Below are positions 50,786-59,482 of a DNA stretch of 64,000 nt, one piece after another (position 1 is the first letter of the stretch; each line of letters starts with the position of its first letter). Below the pieces are notes generated by a model. That model made no database searches. It saw only the letters and a program-made list of their open reading frames with translations, and was not told the origin of the DNA. The DNA is from Meiothermus sp. (lineage in GTDB: Bacteria; Deinococcota; Deinococci; Deinococcales; Thermaceae), in assembly GCA_026004095.1 (NCBI GenBank), contig BPIL01000001.1, positions 62,001-126,000 of the forward strand, written 5' to 3'. The translations under genes were made by a program, and so were the position numbers.

Positions 50786-51502
50786 TTATTTTGGCCTACG
50801 ATTGATTCCTGCCTGGTACAGCACCACCCCCAGCGCCACCGCCGCGTTCAGGCTTTCAGCCCCTTCAGATAGAGGGATTCGGGCCAGTTCGTCGCAGTGC
50901 TCTGCTACCAGCCGGCGCATACCCTCGCCTTCGGAGCCGATTACAAGGGCCAGGGGGCGCTGGTAGTCGAGTTCGGCAATGGTTTTGCCAGCTTTGCCGC
51001 TGGTGCCATAGACCCAGACCCCTTGCTGTTTGAGCTGCTCGAGGTAGCGAGGAATGTTTTTGACCTGCAACAAAGGGATTTTACTGGCTGTGCCTGCCGA
51101 GGCTTTCATCACCAGGGCAGACAGCGGTGCACTTCTACGCTCTTCCGTTACAACCCCATGCGCCCCCAGGGCAAAAGCGCTGCGGATGATGGCCCCATAG
51201 TTGCGTGGGTCGGTGATGCCGTCCAGCACCACCAGCAAGGGCTGCTCGCCGCGCTTTTTTGCCAGCCGAAAAGGGGCCTCGAGGTCGGCGTAGGCGAGCT
51301 CTGCAATCTCGGCTACCAGCCCTTGGTGCTGGGTGGTTCGCACCATCTGATCGAGTTGGATGCGCGGTACCGTTTGGTACGAAGCCCCCAGTTTGTCCAG
51401 CTCTTTCAAAAGCCAGGCTTCTACGCCTTTAGCTACCCAGACCTGTTCCACCCGGCCTTCGCGCAAGGCCTCCAAGACCGGGTTGCGCCCATAGATCAAC
51501 AT
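50786..51502 (-). CDS. rlmB: 23S rRNA (guanosine-2'-O)-methyltransferase RlmB-like (SpoU/TrmH)
   Basis: This 238-residue protein has an N-terminal L30-like substrate-binding domain (LIYGRNPVLEALREGRVEQV) and a knotted SPOUT domain with LLVVLDGITDPRNYGAIIRS, LALVIGSEGEGMRRLV and IPLSEGAESLNAAVALGVVL. These are the three SpoU motifs. It would methylate G2251 in the 23S P-loop; other TrmH-family targets are possible. Confidence 0.9.
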   Translation of the reverse strand: MLIYGRNPVLEALREGRVEQVWVAKGVEAWLLKELDKLGASYQTVPRIQLDQMVRTTQHQGLVAEIAELAYADLEAPFRLAKKRGEQPLLVVLDGITDPRNYGAIIRSAFALGAHGVVTEERRSAPLSALVMKASAGTASKIPLLQVKNIPRYLEQLKQQGVWVYGTSGKAGKTIAELDYQRPLALVIGSEGEGMRRLVAEHCDELARIPLSEGAESLNAAVALGVVLYQAGINRRPK

Positions 51503-51579
51503 GGGAACAGTCTAAACTGACCCGTAGCGGATGGAGGCCAGGAATTTTCAGAATCGCTGGGCTCTTTACGAGCACCGCT

Positions 51580-52692
51580 TTAGTTGCTCTGTTGTACCAC
51601 CGACTCGTCAATAAGGGTCTGGCGGGCTGCGTTGATCTGCAGGGCTTTGACCTTGACGTACTGGGCGCTGGTGGCGTGGGCCAGGGCGGTCTCCAGGTCG
51701 ATTTGGTCGCGGGCGTAGAGCTCAGCCAGGTGGTCGTCGAAGGTCTGCATCCCATCCAGCGAGGAGTCCTTGAGGGCCTCGTAGATTTCGTTGGTGCGAT
51801 CGGGGTCTCGGATGAGGTCGCGAATGCGCAGGTTGCCTTTGAGGATTTCCATGGCGCACACCCGCCCCCCTTGTTTGCCAGGCAAAAGCCGCTGAGAGAC
51901 AATCCCCACCAGCGACTCGGCAAAGAGAATGCGGGCCACCTCCCGCTCGTGGGGGGGGAAGAGGTCGAGCACCCGGTTAACGGTGCGCACGGTGTCGAGG
52001 GTGTGCAGGGTGGAGAAGACCAGGTGGCCGGTCTGGGCCGCTTCCAAAGCGGCGGCGGCGGTGGCGTGATCCCGAATCTCGCCGATCATGATGACATCGG
52101 GATCCTGGCGCATGGCTGCAACCAGCCCGTCCTTAAAGCTGGGGGCATCCTGTCCAATCTCCCGCTGCACAACAATAGACTTCTTGCTGCGGTGCAGGTA
52201 CTCGATGGGATCCTCCAGGGTGACGATCATCTTGGAGTGGTGCTGGTTGATCTCATCGATGATGCGGGCCAGGGTGGTGGATTTTCCCGATCCGGTGGGG
52301 CCGGTGACCAGCACCAGGCCCTTTTCTTTGTCGCGGAAGTAGTTGATGGTGTCCTGGGGCAGTGAGACGATTTTGAGCTTGCTCTCGTCGGAGTTGACCA
52401 CCCGCATCACGCAGCTTACCGAGCCGCGCTGCTTGAACAGGTTAACCCTGAAGCGGGCCACGCCCGGCACGCCATAGGCCAGGTCTACCTGGCTGCGTTC
52501 GGCGAAGAGGGCTTTCTGCCGTTCGTTGCACATCAAGTCTACCAGCGCCTCGGTGTACTGAGGGGTGAGCGGGCTTTGGGTAATGGGGATAAGCCGGCCG
52601 TGCAGGCGGGCCATGATGGGCAGGCCCACGTGCAGGTGGATATCAGAAACGCCTTTAGCAACCAGGCTGGCGAGCAGTTCAGGAAAGGTCAT
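51580..52692 (-). CDS. pilT: Twitching motility retraction ATPase PilT
   Basis: This 370-residue type IV pilus retraction ATPase has Walker A GLVLVTGPTGSGKSTTLARI, Asp box VTLEDPIEYLH, Walker B PDVIMIGEIRDHATAAAALE, His box TGHLVFSTLHTLDTVRTVNR and the C-terminal AMEILKGNLRIRDLIRD region where most PilTs read AIRNLIRE. PilT powers pilus retraction for twitching and DNA uptake. ATG at 52692 follows a TACAAT box by 11 nt. A second upstream in-frame start is unlikely. Confidence 0.95.
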   Translation of the reverse strand: MTFPELLASLVAKGVSDIHLHVGLPIMARLHGRLIPITQSPLTPQYTEALVDLMCNERQKALFAERSQVDLAYGVPGVARFRVNLFKQRGSVSCVMRVVNSDESKLKIVSLPQDTINYFRDKEKGLVLVTGPTGSGKSTTLARIIDEINQHHSKMIVTLEDPIEYLHRSKKSIVVQREIGQDAPSFKDGLVAAMRQDPDVIMIGEIRDHATAAAALEAAQTGHLVFSTLHTLDTVRTVNRVLDLFPPHEREVARILFAESLVGIVSQRLLPGKQGGRVCAMEILKGNLRIRDLIRDPDRTNEIYEALKDSSLDGMQTFDDHLAELYARDQIDLETALAHATSAQYVKVKALQINAARQTLIDESVVQQSN

Positions 52693-52831
52693 AAGCAATT
52701 GCGATTGTAGGCAGGTTTTGCAAAACAACCGGGCCCCTTGCACACCCGGCTGTTACGTTAATTTTGTTTATTTGCGCTTGACAGGTGCGCGCTAAGAATT
52801 GCCCATTTAAATCGATTTTTCTGTGCGGTGA

Positions 52832-52864
52832 GGGGCGTTACGTGATCGGGTGGGGGGCGTTACG
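52832..52864 (+). promoter_or_regulatory. GGGGCGTTACG direct repeats 22 bp apart
   Basis: GGGGCGTTACG occurs at 52832-52842 and exactly again at 52854-52864, two helical turns apart, about 75 bp upstream of the universal-stress gene. This looks like a tandem activator or repressor site. The remaining space to 52693 holds AT-rich DNA with no gene. Confidence 0.5.
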
Positions 52865-52938
52865 GGCCTCGAGCGCAGGGGGCTTTCGTCCTGGGTGCGG
52901 GGTATTAGACTAGAGACAGCCACGACAGGGAGAGCGCC

Positions 52939-53373
52939 ATGTATAAACGAATCCTAATGCCCACCGACGGCAGCAACTGCAGCCAGCAGGCCATTCGCGA
53001 AGGCCTGGAAGTCGCTAAAAACATGGGGGCCCGGGTGACGTTCCTGTACGCCCTGGAGAACATCAGCTCGAGTCTCTGGATTAGCCCCGAGAGCGTGCCC
53101 TATGGCCTCGAGCTGCTCGAAGACCTTAAGCGGGTAGGGAGCGAAGCCCTAAGCAAAGCCAGCGAACTGGCCCAGGCGTTTGGGGTAGAGGCCGAAACCA
53201 GGTTGGTGGAGGCCAGACCGGTGGAGGCCATCCTGAACGAGGCCAAAAACCACGATCTGATCGTGATGGGCACCCATGGGCGCAGCGGGCTGGATCGCTT
53301 TATGCTGGGTTCGGTGACCGAGGCGGTGCTACACCGCTCGGACAGGCCGGTGCTGGTGCTGCGCTGCAAGTGA
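52939..53373 (+). CDS. Universal stress protein (UspA family)
   Basis: This 144-residue single Usp domain has YKRILMPTDGSNCSQQAIRE at the N-terminus and the ATP-binding motif GTHGRSGLDRFMLGSVTEAV with VLVLR at the end, so it belongs to the ATP-binding (UspFG/MJ0577) group. AGGGAGA lies before the ATG, and a likely -10 TAGACT at about 52907. It is a stress or energy sensor of unknown partner. Confidence 0.92.
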   Translation: MYKRILMPTDGSNCSQQAIREGLEVAKNMGARVTFLYALENISSSLWISPESVPYGLELLEDLKRVGSEALSKASELAQAFGVEAETRLVEARPVEAILNEAKNHDLIVMGTHGRSGLDRFMLGSVTEAVLHRSDRPVLVLRCK

Positions 53374-53413
53374 GGGCCCAGCGCGGTGGAGGGGGGTGGC
53401 CTAAACTAAGGGG

Positions 53414-54199
53414 GTGCTACGCAAACTCCGCGCTCTTCTAACCACCTGGTATGCCTTCTTCCTGGAATACCGCGCCGAGGTGCTCTTGTGGGCCCTTTCG
53501 GCCATGCTGCCCCTTATTCTGATGGGGGTCTGGACCCAGGCTGCCGAAGGGGGCGGCTTTGCGCTTTCGGCCCCGGAGTTTGCCCGCTACTTTCTGTGCG
53601 TCTTTCTGGTGCGCCAGCTCACCATCATCTGGGTGATCTGGGAGTTTCAGGACGACGTGGTGCAGGGGCGCTTGTCGTTCAAGCTCTTGAAGCCCATTGA
53701 CCCCGGTTGGGATCACCTGATGCAGCACCTGGCCGAGCGCCTGACCCGGCTGCCCTTTGGTCTGTTGATTGTGGCAGTTTTTCTGCTGGTGTATCCGCAG
53801 GCCCGCTTTGTGCCTGATGTGGAGGGGGTGCTGCTGGGCCTGGCGGCCTCGGTGGCGGCTTTTTTGCTGCGCTTCCTGATGCAGTACACCTTCGCCATGC
53901 TGTGCTTCTGGACCGAGCGCGGGGCCGCGGTGGAGGAGCTATGGTTTGTGGCCTACCTGTTTTTGTCGGGCCTGATTGCCCCCCTTTCGGTGTTTCCCGA
54001 AGTGGTGCGCAACCTTGCCCTCTTCACGCCCTTCCCCTACCTGGTCTACTTCCCGGCGGCGCTGTTTGCCGGGCTGCCGGTGCCCGGTGGGGTGGGGCAG
54101 GGCTTCTTGGTGCTGGGGGGTTGGTTTGCGATCTTCTGGGTGATCAACCGCTGGCTATGGCGCAAAGGGCTCCGGCAGTTCTCCGGTATGGGGGCCTAG
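53414..54199 (+). CDS. ABC-2-type permease, no ATPase partner nearby
   Basis: This 261-residue membrane protein has six hydrophobic segments and the family pattern LTIIWVIWEFQDDVVQGRLS followed by FKLLKPIDPGWDHL, found in ABC-2 permeases of COG4587/COG3694 type. These usually occur as two permeases plus an ATPase; here neither the second permease nor the ATPase is adjacent. GTG start follows TAAACT by 6 nt. Substrate unknown. Confidence 0.8.
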   Translation: MLRKLRALLTTWYAFFLEYRAEVLLWALSAMLPLILMGVWTQAAEGGGFALSAPEFARYFLCVFLVRQLTIIWVIWEFQDDVVQGRLSFKLLKPIDPGWDHLMQHLAERLTRLPFGLLIVAVFLLVYPQARFVPDVEGVLLGLAASVAAFLLRFLMQYTFAMLCFWTERGAAVEELWFVAYLFLSGLIAPLSVFPEVVRNLALFTPFPYLVYFPAALFAGLPVPGGVGQGFLVLGGWFAIFWVINRWLWRKGLRQFSGMGA

Positions 54200-54254
54200 G
54201 CTTCTGACGACAACGGCCTCCAAGGGAAGCCGCTGGTGCTGCCCCAATAAGGTT

Positions 54255-56576
54255 CTAAGCGCAGGCCGTCCGAAGCAGTTTATCGGCGAACACAACGGCC
54301 TGCTCTTTCGACATGGCGTAACCGCGGTACCACATCTCTTGCCACTCGAGGTCGGTGAGGCGTTGTTGCACACTTTCACGCCGCTTTTCCTGCAAGGCGC
54401 GATACAGCGCCGACAAAGGCGCGCCGGTTCGCTTGGTCAACCCGGCCACCACACCCAGCGATACCGCAGCGCACCGGGCATCTTCCAGGAGTACGCGCTC
54501 GCGGGTGGTGCACCAGCCGGCCAGGGTGGTGAAAAAGCAGAGCACCCGCCGAACATGGCTGTGAATATGGGGCAAAGCAAGCTGGAGGTGTTCTTGTGCA
54601 GTCGCGCCGTCGCCGCGTAGCAGGGCTATTTCGGCCAGGTTGGTGTGGGCCAGGGCCAAAAACCGTAGGACGCGCTTATCCAGGTGCTCGAGCCCCTGAA
54701 GGGATCGCTTTTGCGCCTCATCGAGCTTTCCGATGGCCAAGGCCAGTTCCCCAAGCTGGGTGAGCGCAAGCCCCAGGGCGTGTTCATCATGCGTCTTTTT
54801 TGCGGTTTGCAGGCATTCGCGCAGGGTTTGTTCTGCACGCCCATAGTCCCCTTGTTCGATAAAAATTCGCCCGCGCGTGTTGAGCGCCCAGGCCAGGCCT
54901 AACCGGTGGGCTTTAGCCAGTGCAATACTCTGATCGGAGAACTCCAGCGCCGCTGCGAAGTCGTGACGGTTCCAGGCCAGATGGCAGGCGCCGTTCAAAA
55001 AACTCAGGCGCAACCCAGGCTCGGCATTCTCCGAGACCCGCAGCACCGCACGCGCCTTTTCCAGGCCCTCGAGCAAATATCCCCGCGTCTCCCAAAAATC
55101 GGCCAGCGGTCTACCCATGGCCAGGGCCAGCGCGGCATCGCCTTGGCGACAGACCCATTCCAGGGCTGCAAGAAAATTGGCATGGTCGGGTTCGATAAAT
55201 GAAGCCTCGAGCGGTGCGGGTGCGTTCAAACGCGCAGCAAAATAGCGTGCGTGGCGCTCTTCTGCCAGGGCGAGTTCAGCCGGGGCTATCTGTTCCAGGG
55301 CAAATTCGCGGATCATCGCCAGCATGTGCCAGCGTGTGCCGTCGTGCGCGAGCAAGTGCTGGTCGGTCAGCTCTGCCAGGGCGTTGCCAACCAGGTGTTC
55401 ATCCAACCCGCAAACCGCGCTCGCCGCCGCTAAATCGAAACCCCCTCGCAATACCCCGAGCTGGCGAAACACCTGTTGCGTACCTGCATCAAGCAGGCCA
55501 TAACTCCATGCCAGTGCGTTATGCAGGGACTGCTGGCGTGGCGGCAGATCGCGCGCTGCTGTGCGCAAAGCCGAGAGCCAGTGGGGTTCGCCGCTCAACG
55601 CTCCCACGAGCTGCTCGAGGGTCATACGGCGCAAAGAGGCGGCGGCCAGTTCCAGTGCAAGCGGTATACCCTCGAGCCGCACGCACACCTCGGCAATCAG
55701 CGGTGCGTTGGCCGCAGTAATTGCGAACCGGGGCTGGTGTTCTTTCACCCGTGCCAGAAAAAGCTGTGCGGACTCGGCCTGAACAAGCTGGCTGGGCGTT
55801 TGCTCACGCTCTGGCAACGACATGGGCGGCAAAATATACGCATGCTCGCCGTAAAGGTGTAGAGGTACGCGGCTCGTAGCCAAAACTTTCAATCCTCTAC
55901 AGGTTTTCAGCAACTCGGCCACCTCAGTGGCGGCATCCAGCACCTGCTCGAAGTTGTCGAGCACCAGCAACACGCGCTTGCCTTGTAATGCCGAGGTCAG
56001 TTGCCTGAGCGGGGTTCGTGGGCCCGACTCGGCGATGTCGAGTACCCGCATGATCGCAGGCAAGACAAGGGCTGGCTCGGTAACCGCGGCCAGCTCGACA
56101 AACCACACGCCATCCTGAAAATGCTCGAGCAGGTTTTCGGCAGCGGAGATGCCCAAACGCGTTTTGCCGATGCCCGGCAGGCCGGTCAGGGTGAGCAAGC
56201 GCACATCCTCGCGCGTCACCAGGGCAACAACTGCGGCGTTATCCTGCACCCGGTTGATGAAGGAGGTAAGGGGAGCGGGCAAATTGTTGGGCACCGGTCG
56301 AACGATTTGCGCGAAATTGCCACGCAGCAGTCGCTCAACCGCGCGCACATCGTGCACGGCCTGGAAAAAAGTACTGCGTTCCTGCGGTGAAATTTCTAGT
56401 GCATCGGCCAGCAAGCCAGCCAGCTCGGGGGACGGCTTGCGTTCATCGGCTTCAATCTTGCGTATGGTGGCGGTGGCACATTTGGCACGCCGCGCCAGCT
56501 CGGTCTGGGTCAAATCCAGCGCCTTGCGGCGGCGCTTCAGCCAGTAGCCAAAGGAACCCGTTTCCAGACAACTCAC
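54255..56576 (-). CDS. XRE-HTH / STAND ATPase / TPR regulator
   Basis: This protein of about 773 residues has an N-terminal XRE helix-turn-helix (FGYWLKRRRKALDLTQTELA then RRAKCATATIRKIEADERKP), a NB-ARC-like STAND ATPase (Walker A LTGLPGIGKTRLGISA; Walker B RVLLVLDNFEQV; LEGIPLALELAAASL), and C-terminal TPR-like helical repeats. This is a signal-activated regulator architecture. GTG at 56576 is preferred because TACAAT lies 12 nt before it. It faces a secreted-protein cluster, a plausible target. No effector domain is visible. Confidence 0.85.
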   Translation of the reverse strand: MSCLETGSFGYWLKRRRKALDLTQTELARRAKCATATIRKIEADERKPSPELAGLLADALEISPQERSTFFQAVHDVRAVERLLRGNFAQIVRPVPNNLPAPLTSFINRVQDNAAVVALVTREDVRLLTLTGLPGIGKTRLGISAAENLLEHFQDGVWFVELAAVTEPALVLPAIMRVLDIAESGPRTPLRQLTSALQGKRVLLVLDNFEQVLDAATEVAELLKTCRGLKVLATSRVPLHLYGEHAYILPPMSLPEREQTPSQLVQAESAQLFLARVKEHQPRFAITAANAPLIAEVCVRLEGIPLALELAAASLRRMTLEQLVGALSGEPHWLSALRTAARDLPPRQQSLHNALAWSYGLLDAGTQQVFRQLGVLRGGFDLAAASAVCGLDEHLVGNALAELTDQHLLAHDGTRWHMLAMIREFALEQIAPAELALAEERHARYFAARLNAPAPLEASFIEPDHANFLAALEWVCRQGDAALALAMGRPLADFWETRGYLLEGLEKARAVLRVSENAEPGLRLSFLNGACHLAWNRHDFAAALEFSDQSIALAKAHRLGLAWALNTRGRIFIEQGDYGRAEQTLRECLQTAKKTHDEHALGLALTQLGELALAIGKLDEAQKRSLQGLEHLDKRVLRFLALAHTNLAEIALLRGDGATAQEHLQLALPHIHSHVRRVLCFFTTLAGWCTTRERVLLEDARCAAVSLGVVAGLTKRTGAPLSALYRALQEKRRESVQQRLTDLEWQEMWYRGYAMSKEQAVVFADKLLRTACA

Positions 56577-56641
56577 CCTGTCACGGTAATTGTAGCACTT
56601 TGCGTTACCCAAAGCCGCAGCCCGTTGGCTAGGTTCTAGGT

Positions 56642-56665
56642 GTATCTCTCCGCAGAGAAGGATAC
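56642..56665. promoter_or_regulatory. Inverted repeat between the STAND regulator and the secreted cluster
   Basis: GTATC-TCTC-CGCA-GAGA-AG-GATAC forms two coaxial inverted repeats in the short divergent intergenic region, just before the Shine-Dalgarno AGGAGGAGGG. It is a candidate operator for the XRE protein. Confidence 0.45.
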
Positions 56666-56685
56666 GAAAAAGGAGGAGGGTAGAG

Positions 56686-57585
56686 ATGAAAACCAGTTCT
56701 ATTCAAAACAGTATTCTCGGCCTGCTCGTCATTGGAATGATCGGTTGTGTGCCCACCCAAACCACCGCACAGCAGCCCGCCACGCCCGATCCCATCGCCG
56801 TGGCCCAACAGTATATCCAGGTGTTGAACGCTGGCAATCTGGATCGGGCCCTGGCTTTTTACGCCGACGACGCAATTGTGCACACCCCGGTGGGGCTTTT
56901 CATCGGCAAAGCGCAGATCGCCCAGTGGCTGGCCTCCGAAAACCAATCCACCCGCGTGACCCCGCGCGACTGGAAGATGCAAGGTGCGTTGGTGGTCAGC
57001 ACCGGCACGGTGTTGCTCGAGCGGTTCGTCAAAGCCGGGGTGGGGGCGGTGGAGTTTCGCAGCGAGTATCTGGTGGACAGGAGCGGCAAGATTCGCTTCT
57101 TTGGGCCGGTGCTGACCCTAACCCCCGAGCAACAACAAAAAATGCGCGAGGCCCAGGCCGGTGCACCGCCCGCCCCCACCCCCAGCGTAAACCCAATCGA
57201 GGTCGTGAAGGCCTACCACGAGACGGCCAACACCGGCGACTTCGAAAAAACCTTCGCCTTTTTTGCCGACGACAGCGGGGCCTTCGTGATGAATGGAACC
57301 CTGCTGCTCTCCGGCAAGAAGCAGATTGCCGACCTGTGGTTGCGCGAGGATGTCAAGACCACGCGGGTCATGCCCAGGGAGTACCAGGCCAACGGCAACC
57401 TGGTGATTTCTATTGGAATGGTCTCGCTCGAGCGCTTCCGCAGAATTGGGGTGGATCCCATCGCCTATCGCGCGCAGTTTGTGGTCGAGAACGGCAAGAT
57501 TCGCTTTTTCTATCCCACCCTGCAGTTCACACCCGAACAGCTCGAGAAGATACAGGCCGCGCAACAAGCTCCCACGGGCCGTTGA
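56686..57585 (+). CDS. Lipoprotein with two NTF2-like (SnoaL) domains
   Basis: This 299-residue protein has a lipobox (LVIGMIGC) and two tandem NTF2-like domains (about 35-140 and 165-285). Each begins with a PIEVVKAYHETANTGDFEKT-type helix and ends with KIRFF plus L(T/Q)(L/F)TPEQ. Such domains act as small-molecule pockets or SnoaL-type enzymes; here export suggests binding or detoxification. AGGAGGAGGG precedes the ATG. The duplication is internal. Confidence 0.78.
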   Translation: MKTSSIQNSILGLLVIGMIGCVPTQTTAQQPATPDPIAVAQQYIQVLNAGNLDRALAFYADDAIVHTPVGLFIGKAQIAQWLASENQSTRVTPRDWKMQGALVVSTGTVLLERFVKAGVGAVEFRSEYLVDRSGKIRFFGPVLTLTPEQQQKMREAQAGAPPAPTPSVNPIEVVKAYHETANTGDFEKTFAFFADDSGAFVMNGTLLLSGKKQIADLWLREDVKTTRVMPREYQANGNLVISIGMVSLERFRRIGVDPIAYRAQFVVENGKIRFFYPTLQFTPEQLEKIQAAQQAPTGR

Positions 57586-57620
57586 GGGGTTTGGGAGCCG
57601 CGCTCTTAGGAAGGTACTGG

Positions 57621-58142
57621 ATGAAGAAGTTTACTTGGCTCTTTCTGCTGGTCGGGCTGGCCTTGGCCCAGAAAGACCCCCACCCCTGCTACCTGCTGGG
57701 CGTCTTTAACCCCAGCGGCACCCCCAACGCCTTGGGCTCGGTGGGAATGGTGCTGCACAACAACGGGGTTCTGCAGGACGGCAAGCCCGCCCCCAGCGCC
57801 TTTGCCCAGAGCCTGGCCCTGGCCGTGGGCGGGGCGCAGCCCATGTCCTACTGCATTCATGCCCTCACGAGCGGTGGATTTGCCCAGTTGCAGTACTTCA
57901 AAAGCAGTGCTCAAGGGGCCAAGCACTGGCTCGAGATGATCCGTGACAAAGCCCCGAGCTGGACAGGCCTTCCGGTTGGGGACGAAGGGGGTCTGATGCG
58001 GCCCGACCAAAGCGCGTCCTACAACCTGATTTTCCGCTACCGCGAGTATGCCTTCCTGCTCTCCAACCACCCCGACGACAGCCCGGCGTTCTATCGCAAA
58101 TGGGCCCAGGCCATCATCCAGCGGATACAGCGGTTCAAATAG
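57621..58142 (+). CDS. Secreted protein of unknown function
   Basis: This 173-residue protein has a signal peptide (KKFTWLFLLVGLALAQ) and an alpha/beta mature domain with HPCYLLGVFNPSGTPNALGS, two Cys and a C-terminal RKWAQAIIQRIQRFK helix. No family recognised. It follows the NTF2-like lipoprotein by 35 bp with a GGAAGG ribosome site and precedes the next secreted gene by 9 bp, so the three are likely one operon. Confidence 0.68.
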   Translation: MKKFTWLFLLVGLALAQKDPHPCYLLGVFNPSGTPNALGSVGMVLHNNGVLQDGKPAPSAFAQSLALAVGGAQPMSYCIHALTSGGFAQLQYFKSSAQGAKHWLEMIRDKAPSWTGLPVGDEGGLMRPDQSASYNLIFRYREYAFLLSNHPDDSPAFYRKWAQAIIQRIQRFK

Positions 58143-58151
58143 GAGGAACCC

Positions 58152-58832
58152 ATGAAGTTTTGGCAAGTTGTGATGGCTGTTGGGCTGGGCCTGGGGCTTC
58201 TGGCCCTGGCCCAGAGTACCCAGCGCCTAATTCTGAACGGGCAGGTGGCCTCCACGCGGGTTATCACCGTGCAGGGCACCGCCTACGTGCCGGTGGCCGA
58301 CGTGGCCAAGGCCCTGGGTCAGAGCGTGGTGAAGGTACAGGGCGGCTACGAGATTCGCGCGGCGGGTGGGGCCAATCAACTCATGGGCCAGTTTCAGGGC
58401 AAGGTGGGGGATCAGATTTTAACCGGGCTCTTCCGGGTGCAGGTGCAAAAGGTGGAGCGGATGGAAAGCTACACCACCCGCTTCGACAAAAACAGCTTCA
58501 CAGTGCAACCCCGCAACCCCGACGAGGAGCTGGTGGTGGTTACGGGTAGCCTGCGCAACGCCAAGCAGTCGGGCGCGGTGGCTCCCTCGCTGGGCATCAA
58601 CAACCCCGGCAACACCGCCCTGGCTGGGGCCGACGGGCGCTCCTTTCCGCCCATCGCCTACGATAGCCCCTCTGGCACCAATACCGGTGGCGGCTTCACC
58701 CTGCTGCCCGGCGCAGCCATGAAATTTGCGGTGGTCTTCTCGGTGCCCAAAGGAACCGAGGTCAAGGCCCTGGTGCTGCGGGTGGGCGAGTACGGCGATA
58801 CCGGCAGCAAGGATGTGCGGGTGGGCCTCTAA
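58152..58832 (+). CDS. Secreted protein with copper-amine-oxidase-type stalk domain
   Basis: This 226-residue protein has a signal peptide (VVMAVGLGLGLLALAQ), a short stalk domain (NGQVASTRVITVQGTAYVPV then ADVAKALGQSVVKV, the pattern of the copper amine oxidase N-terminal/cell-wall-associated stalk) and a C-terminal beta-sandwich like DUF4352 (VTGSLRNAKQ ... AVVFSVPKGTEVKALVLRV). AGGAGGA precedes the ATG. It probably sits at the cell surface. Confidence 0.72.
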   Translation: MKFWQVVMAVGLGLGLLALAQSTQRLILNGQVASTRVITVQGTAYVPVADVAKALGQSVVKVQGGYEIRAAGGANQLMGQFQGKVGDQILTGLFRVQVQKVERMESYTTRFDKNSFTVQPRNPDEELVVVTGSLRNAKQSGAVAPSLGINNPGNTALAGADGRSFPPIAYDSPSGTNTGGGFTLLPGAAMKFAVVFSVPKGTEVKALVLRVGEYGDTGSKDVRVGL

Positions 58833-58923
58833 GTACCCCACAGAACTCCGTCCCTGGGCCCGTCGCTGCAAACAGTGGAGGGAAAATTAGGGGTTGGCAC
58901 TTAGATAAGGACGACTCAGAGAT

Positions 58924-58953
58924 AACACTCCCATGTGCTCGTAGAGGAGTGTT
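58924..58953. repeat. 8-bp inverted repeat in the non-coding gap
   Basis: AACACTCC (58924-58931) and GGAGTGTT (58946-58953) are exact inverted copies around a 14-nt loop. It may end the secreted operon, or be the end of a lost mobile segment. Apart from this and the pseudogene below, 58833-59482 shows nothing coding. Confidence 0.4.
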
Positions 58954-59006
58954 GTGGATGGGTAACGCGGATATAACGCTGTTTTGGCTAGCCTGGAATC
59001 CGGGCC

Positions 59007-59428
59007 ATGGTAAGACTGGATTCTACGGATGGCCGGATGGGGCTCACAACCCTAATACATCCCCGCCTCAAAAGCGTGGCGCTCGAGCGGGTCGGGCTGG
59101 CGCTAGCCTTTTGGGACGAGCCGGGGGTGGGCAAGCTCGAGCTACTGGATGCTCTCTACTCTAGCGAGGACGAGGGGAAAGCGACGGCTGCCCTTAAGGA
59201 GCTGAAAAGCTCGTTCACACGGTGCGCTCGAGCCTGGGGGCCTGGGCTGTGGAAGACCGTCCGGGGATTTTTTATCGCATCTGTCCATGCTGCGCCATCG
59301 CAGGAGTACTTTTGCCTCAACGGTGGTAAACGGCTGAGGCCTGCTCCTGCTTCGCCTCGCCTTATGCGCGGTTTTGCGGAACCTGTGGCCTCGAGCTGGC
59401 CGAGATTTTGGAAGAAAGTAAGAAATAG
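59007..59428 (+). pseudogene. Broken gene for a helical plus zinc-ribbon protein
   Basis: From 59007 the frame reads TLIHPRLKSVALERVGLALA, LELLDALYSSEDEGKATAAL, KELKSSF, like a winged-helix or activator domain. Near 59220 coding shifts frame and continues LGAWAVEDRPGIFYRICPCC, then after a TAA ACSCFASPYARFCGTCGLEL AEILEESKK to a TAG (59426-59428). The CPCC and CGTCG pairs look like a zinc ribbon. At least one frameshift and one nonsense codon. The original family is not recognised. Confidence 0.45.
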
Positions 59429-59482
59429 CGAAAACCAAGAGCTGTTTTGGTGGACGGAAACGAGATCTTACCAGGAGGTAAT

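Noticed and set aside
54255..56576. STAND regulator as an Avs-type antiphage system
   Set aside because: It has an XRE DNA-binding domain rather than a nuclease or protease effector, and no phage-sensor architecture is evident.
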